Below, in pieces: positions 6,242-9,517 of a stretch of DNA of 9,517 nucleotides. The stretch comes from DASWVC01 sp036401335. GTDB lineage: Bacteria; Verrucomicrobiota; Verrucomicrobiia; Chthoniobacterales; JAFAMB01. A program made the translations under genes and the position numbers. Where the stretch lies: assembly GCA_036401335.1 (NCBI GenBank), contig DASWVC010000221.1, forward strand, positions 1 to 9,517. The letters are read 5' to 3'. Numbering within the stretch: the first letter of the stretch is position 1; each line of letters begins with the position of its first letter. The notes beneath the pieces are model-generated. The model saw only the letters and a list, made by a program, of their open reading frames with translations, did not search any database and was not told the origin of the DNA.

Positions 6242-8064
6242 CCGGCTGACGGCTTCCCGGTTTCCCGCGCCCAGGTGTCTTTCAACGTGACGGTTCGATT
6301 GTAGACGGGATGGCCGGGTCGGGTGTCGGGGTCAACCGCGAAATACCCAAGGCGTTCGAACTGGCAGCGTTGTTCCGGGGTTGCCTCCGCCAGCGACGGT
6401 TCCGCCTTGGCGGTGACAACCTCCAGCGAATGAGGGTTCAAGAAGGACTTGAAATCGCCCTCCGCGTCGGGCTCGGGAACCGTAAAAAGGCGGTCGTAGA
6501 GGCGAATTTCCGCGTCCACGGCGTGGGCGGCACTGACCCAATGGATCGTGCCTTTTACCTTGCGGTTGGACGTCGCTCCACCGGATCTGCTCTCGAGGTC
6601 AGCCCTGCAACGGAGCTCGCTGATCCGGCCCGCTCCATCCTTCACCACCTCGTCACAACGGACGATGTAGGCGTATTTCAATCGCACTTCACCGCCAGGT
6701 TTGAGGCGAAAATATTTCGGGGCCGGCACCTCCATGAAGTCCGCGCTTTCGATAAACAGCTCCCGGCTGAACGGCACTTTGCGCGTCCCCGCCTCCGGCT
6801 GCTCCGGGTTGTTAACGGCCTCCAGTTCTTCGACCTGATTTTCGGGATAGTTTGTGAGCACGACCTTGATCGGCCTGAGCACGGCAAACCGGCGCTGGGC
6901 ATCGCGGTTCAGCTCCTCCCGCACCGCGTGTTCAAGCACGGCGACGTCCGTCACGCTCGGGTACTTGGTGATCCCTATATGGTACGCAAAGCGGCGGATC
7001 GCGCTCGCCGTCACCCCGCGGCGCCGCAGTCCGGAAAGGGTCGGCATGCGCGGATCGTCCCAACCCGAGACCCGTTTCTCGTTCACAAGCTCCATCAGCT
7101 TGCGTTTGCTGATCACGGTGTAAGTGAGGTGAAGCCGGGCAAATTCGTATTGTCGTGGCAACGTGCGCGGCAGTTCGAGCGCTGCCAGGATCCATTCATA
7201 CAGCGGCCGATGCACCTCGAATTCCAGGGTGCAAAGTGAATGGGTAATGCCCTCAATGTAGTCGCTCAGGCAATGAGCGAAATCGTACATTGGGTAAATG
7301 CACCACTGCAGGCCGGTGTGGTGGTGCGCCGCGTGCCGGATGCGGTAAAGCACCGGGTCGCGCAGCCAGACGTTGGGCGCGCTCATGTCGATCTTTGCGC
7401 GCAAAGTTCGCGAGCCGTCCGGAAACTCGCCCGCCTTCATCCGTGTGAACAGTTCCAGGTTTTCCGCCACGCCTCGCCCACGAAACGGACTTTCCTGCCC
7501 GAGGCGGCGGTACTCGTCGGTCGCTTCCGGCGTCAGATCGCAGACGTACGCCTTTTCCCCGCGGATCAACCGGAGCGCGTAGGCGTAGATCTGCTCAAAA
7601 TAATCCGAGGCGTAAAACGGCCCGCAAGCGTCTCGAGCCGGAAGGGTGCCGGCTTCCTCCGGCCGGCGGCAGGCTGCGCCCACGTGGGCGCCAAGATGAA
7701 AGTCGGGCTGCCCAGCCGTTTCCCGCACCTGGGGAGTTTGGCCGGCCGGCTTCAAACCGAGACGGTCTTCGGCCCAGCCGTCGATCAGCCACTTTACGTC
7801 TGCCGTGATGGAGTCAACGTACTCGGTTTCCTCCTTCGTCGGGTTGGTGTCGTCCATGCGAAGGTTACAAACACCTCCGAACTCGCGCGCGATCCCGAAG
7901 TTCAGGCAAATCGATTTGGCGTGGCCGATGTGCAGGTAACCGTTCGGCTCCGGCGGGAACCGCGTGTGGACCTCACGGTGCGTTCGGCTTTGCAGATCGG
8001 CGGCAACCACGTCGCGGATGAAGTCGGTAGGGGCAGGCTCAGGGTTCGCAGGCGTCGGCGTCAT
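6232..8064 (-). CDS. glnS: Glutaminyl-tRNA synthetase (GlnRS)
   Basis: This 610-residue class I aminoacyl-tRNA synthetase charges tRNA-Gln with glutamine in the cytosol. It is longer than the 554-residue E. coli enzyme. Diagnostic segments are FPPEPNGYLHIGHAKS (36-51, with HIGH at 45-48), LRMDDTNP (68-75), the KMSKS-equivalent VISKRKL (317-323), GWDDPRMPTLSGLRRRG (334-350), WCIYPMYDFAHCLSDYIEGITHSLCTLEF (254-282), and the C-terminal beta-barrel anticodon-binding region ending in RTVTLKDTW. These distinguish GlnRS from GluRS. An insert of about 50 residues (98-149, bases about 7618-7773) interrupts the catalytic domain between DGW and FYASDYFEQ, where the E. coli enzyme has only a few residues. 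The ATG at 8062-8064 gives a normal N-terminus; only a weak AAGG lies upstream. A cell with GlnRS makes Gln-tRNA directly, though amidotransferase genes elsewhere are not excluded. It has no functional link to the neighbouring transporters. Confidence 0.96.
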   Translation of the reverse strand: MTPTPANPEPAPTDFIRDVVAADLQSRTHREVHTRFPPEPNGYLHIGHAKSICLNFGIAREFGGVCNLRMDDTNPTKEETEYVDSITADVKWLIDGWAEDRLGLKPAGQTPQVRETAGQPDFHLGAHVGAACRRPEEAGTLPARDACGPFYASDYFEQIYAYALRLIRGEKAYVCDLTPEATDEYRRLGQESPFRGRGVAENLELFTRMKAGEFPDGSRTLRAKIDMSAPNVWLRDPVLYRIRHAAHHHTGLQWCIYPMYDFAHCLSDYIEGITHSLCTLEFEVHRPLYEWILAALELPRTLPRQYEFARLHLTYTVISKRKLMELVNEKRVSGWDDPRMPTLSGLRRRGVTASAIRRFAYHIGITKYPSVTDVAVLEHAVREELNRDAQRRFAVLRPIKVVLTNYPENQVEELEAVNNPEQPEAGTRKVPFSRELFIESADFMEVPAPKYFRLKPGGEVRLKYAYIVRCDEVVKDGAGRISELRCRADLESRSGGATSNRKVKGTIHWVSAAHAVDAEIRLYDRLFTVPEPDAEGDFKSFLNPHSLEVVTAKAEPSLAEATPEQRCQFERLGYFAVDPDTRPGHPVYNRTVTLKDTWARETGKPSAGAV

Positions 8065-8157
8065 GGCGTTTCGCGAACCTTAGCAGACGTTGGCCCGTTT
8101 GGACAAGGCAGGCGCCGAATCCCGGCAAGGCCCCTCGTAAATGCCGGCCGGCGCCGC

Positions 8158-8176
8158 GAACGTCCGCTTGACGTTC
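8158..8176 (+). promoter_or_regulatory. Candidate operator: perfect 7-bp inverted repeat
   Basis: GAACGTC (8158-8164) and GACGTTC (8170-8176) form a perfect inverted repeat with a 5-nt spacer. The right arm overlaps the candidate -35 box TTGACG (8168-8173) of the permease promoter. That arrangement suits a dimeric regulator acting as a repressor of the second importer. A regulator is not visible in the window. Confidence 0.4.
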
Positions 8177-8197
8177 ATCACGATTTGCCACAAAGAT
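8168..8197 (+). promoter_or_regulatory. Possible sigma-70-like promoter of the second sugar importer
   Basis: TTGACG at 8168-8173 matches five of six -35 consensus bases. The -10 candidate AAAGAT at 8192-8197 is poor. The spacing is 18 nt. Transcription would start about 60 nt upstream of the ATG at 8266, leaving a short leader that contains the near-palindrome TGCCG-GA-CGGCA (8201-8212). Confidence 0.3.
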
Positions 8198-8265
8198 CCT
8201 TGCCGGACGGCAGGTCAATTGTTTTTGCGTGGCATGCGCCGCGCCCCGGCCCGCCGTCTCCCCCC

Positions 8266-9267
8266 ATGACCATAAACCGTGAATTGACACCGTCGGATCA
8301 GACCGTCCGTCCAACGACCTGGGCGCGGGTATTGGCCATCAGGGAGGTCGGCAGCCTCGCGGCTTTGCTCCTCATGGTCCTGGTGCTGACGGTAGCGATC
8401 CCGCAATTTGGGCAATGGGGGAATCTCGTCAACATCACGCGTAACTTTTCGTTTGTGGGGATCGTGGCAATGGGCATGACCCTGGTGATCCTGACCGGGG
8501 GGATCGACCTTTCCGTCGGCTCGGTCTGGGGAATGACCGCAGTGCTTACCGCTTCGCTGATGTCGAGCGGCTGGTTGATGGTCCCCGCGATTCTCGTCGG
8601 CTTGGCCGGGGCCGCAGCCGTTGGATTGTTCAACGGTTTTTGCGTGACCCGCTTGAACATGTCGCCGTTTGTGCCGACGCTGGCTTCACTTTCGATCGCG
8701 CGCAGCCTGGCCCTGATCATTACCCACGGCCGCCCGATCTCTAACTTTGGCCCTCAGAAACAGGCGTTTTACTGGATCGGCGGGGGCGACATCGGGGGAA
8801 TCCCCAACCCGTTTATCCTCTTTGTGGCCATGGCGGTTGTATTCTGGATCGTCTGTTCACGAACGGTCTGGGGCCGCCGCGTTTACGCGGTCGGCGGCAA
8901 TGAAAAAGCAGCGCGGCTCACCGGCCTCAACGTGCGCCAGCTTAAGGTAAGCGTTTACGTCATCTCGGCGCTCTGTGCCGGGATCGCCGGCATCGTTCAG
9001 GCCAGCTACCTGTCAAGCGTCACGGCGAGTCTTGCGACCGGGCAGGAACTCAGCGTCATCGCGGCGACCGTCATTGGCGGGGTCAACCTGTCGGGCGGTG
9101 AAGGGACCATATTCGGGGTCGTTATCGGCACCATCATGTTGGAAATCCTTCGCAACGGCCTCCTTCTCTTCGGTATCGACCCCTACTGGCAAGGCGTCTT
9201 CGTCGGCGCAATCATCGTCATCGCGGTCTCCCTCGATCGGCTTCGCAAAGGCGCCAGAAGGGATTAA
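8266..9267 (+). CDS. Sugar ABC transporter permease, RbsC-like
   Basis: From the ATG at 8266 this gives 333 residues, the usual length of RbsC/LsrC/RhaP-type permeases (BPD_transp_2). About 30 polar residues precede the first membrane segment (about 29-46). Family marks are TGGIDLSVGSVWGM (77-90), the ATPase-coupling loop GRRVYAVGGNEKAARLTGLN (203-222), ELSVIAATVIGGVNLSGGEG (261-280) and a short basic C-terminus. The frame stays open far upstream across glnS on the opposite strand, but transporter-like sequence begins only here, so 8266 is the sensible start; there is no Shine-Dalgarno before it. It would form the inner-membrane pore of a second sugar importer and is the first gene of a rightward operon, followed 47 bp later by a binding protein. 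Finding the permease ahead of the binding protein, with no ATPase between, is notable. Substrate is unknown; the neighbouring binding protein points to a RhaS/LsrB-like ligand class. Confidence 0.9.
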   Translation: MTINRELTPSDQTVRPTTWARVLAIREVGSLAALLLMVLVLTVAIPQFGQWGNLVNITRNFSFVGIVAMGMTLVILTGGIDLSVGSVWGMTAVLTASLMSSGWLMVPAILVGLAGAAAVGLFNGFCVTRLNMSPFVPTLASLSIARSLALIITHGRPISNFGPQKQAFYWIGGGDIGGIPNPFILFVAMAVVFWIVCSRTVWGRRVYAVGGNEKAARLTGLNVRQLKVSVYVISALCAGIAGIVQASYLSSVTASLATGQELSVIAATVIGGVNLSGGEGTIFGVVIGTIMLEILRNGLLLFGIDPYWQGVFVGAIIVIAVSLDRLRKGARRD

Positions 9268-9314
9268 GCTTTCCGTGTTTCTCGACTTCTCATTCCCCCA
9301 AAACAAAACACCAA

Positions 9315-9517
9315 ATGAACTGCATCAAACTCTCCCTTGGCTGCCTGCTGCTGGCCGGCGCGGCAGCGTTCGCCCCCGCCTCCAGAGCGGCGGATAAACC
9401 GAAAACGTTTGCCTTAGTTCCGAAATCCATCAGCGTTCCCTTTTACGCGGACGTAGAAAAAGGGTGCAAGGAGGAAGCCAACAAACTTGGCGTCCAGCTG
9501 GTGTACACCGGCCCCAA
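9315..9517 (+). CDS. Periplasmic sugar-binding protein, RhaS/LsrB-like (3' end outside window)
   Basis: Only the first 67 codons are present. The product starts MNCIKLSLGCLLLAGAAAFA and has a Sec-type signal peptide with probable cleavage near ASRA|ADK (about residues 23-26). Two cysteines lie in the hydrophobic part, but neither forms a convincing lipobox. The mature start, FALVPKSISVPFYADVEKGCKEEANKLGVQ followed by LVYTGP, is the first beta-alpha-beta unit of a Peripla_BP_4 protein. The pattern 'PK(S)...F...G..EEA..LG..V.YTGP' is like rhamnose-binding RhaS and AI-2-binding LsrB, more than RbsB or ChvE. It would deliver ligand to the permease encoded just upstream. No Shine-Dalgarno is visible before the ATG; the 47-bp spacer is pyrimidine-rich then A-rich. 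Ligand assignment is an inference from a short fragment. Confidence 0.8.
   Translation, partial: MNCIKLSLGCLLLAGAAAFAPASRAADKPKTFALVPKSISVPFYADVEKGCKEEANKLGVQLVYTGP

Larger units (their letters stand above)
8065..8265. promoter_or_regulatory. Divergent intergenic region between glnS and the RbsC-like permease
   Basis: These 201 bp separate glnS (leftward) from the second sugar importer (rightward), so both promoters should be here. For the permease the best candidate is TTGACG (8168-8173) with AAAGAT (8192-8197), spacing 18 nt. For glnS a weak pair TTGTCC/TAAGGT on the minus strand lies close to its start codon. Several short palindromes occur, described separately; GCCGGCCGGC at 8143-8152 is also self-complementary but is probably just GC-rich sequence. 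Confidence 0.4.

Noticed and set aside
8143..8152. GCCGGCCGGC palindrome as an operator.
   Set aside because: Such GC-only palindromes are frequent in this base composition (a similar run occurs inside glnS near 7660), so no regulatory meaning can be claimed.
6310..8265. Very long open frames on the + strand opposite glnS, continuous with the permease frame except for one stop near 7239.
   Set aside because: They are the mirror of a well-supported GlnRS in GC-rich DNA. The translated sequence has no family motifs, and the transporter sequence begins only at the ATG at 8266.
1..9517. tRNA/rRNA genes, riboswitches, CRISPR repeats, insertion sequences, toxin-antitoxin or phage-defence genes.
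   Set aside because: I looked for these across the window; almost all of it is filled by the recognised genes, and the gaps are too short or lack the needed structure.

Overview
The window looks like an ordinary chromosomal stretch of a GC-rich, Gram-negative-type bacterium. It has periplasmic binding proteins with plain Sec signal peptides, a glutaminyl-tRNA synthetase, and mostly weak or absent Shine-Dalgarno sequences. The roughly 50-residue insert in the GlnRS resembles what I recall from Verrucomicrobiota (Chthoniobacter-like) enzymes. That phylum is my best guess, but it is an inference from memory and not a proven placement.

Layout, left to right. (1) Bases 2-616 (+) hold the 3' end of a response-regulator-rich protein, most likely a hybrid histidine kinase with two tandem receiver domains. 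(2) Bases 613-2043 (-) hold a family 2 glycosyltransferase that meets the kinase tail to tail; the two stop codons share the tetranucleotide CTAG. (3) Bases 2237-6143 (-) hold a complete ChvE/MmsAB (GguAB) multiple-monosaccharide ABC importer in the order binding protein, ATPase, permease. (4) Bases 6232-8064 (-) hold glnS. (5) From 8266 on the + strand, divergent from glnS, starts a second sugar importer of the RbsC/RhaS/LsrB class: a permease, then the first 67 codons of a periplasmic binding protein that runs off the window. Its ATPase is not visible and may lie downstream.

How the parts work together. ChvE would capture sugars in the periplasm and pass them to the MmsB pore, driven by the double-cassette ATPase MmsA. 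The 88-bp gap between glnS and chvE carries a perfect GTGAGCGCTCAC palindrome, which is the core of a LacI-family operator and matches the core of the ideal lac operator. The importer is therefore probably induced by sugar through a LacI-type repressor that is not in this window. A perfect stem-loop between chvE and mmsA would fit higher expression of the binding protein than of the membrane components. The glnS/permease divergent region has its own inverted repeat overlapping a candidate -35 box, suggesting separate control of the second importer.

I found no mobile element, CRISPR array, RNA gene or evidently new system. The points most worth checking are the two candidate operators, the GlnRS insert, and the uncertain ends of the glycosyltransferase.
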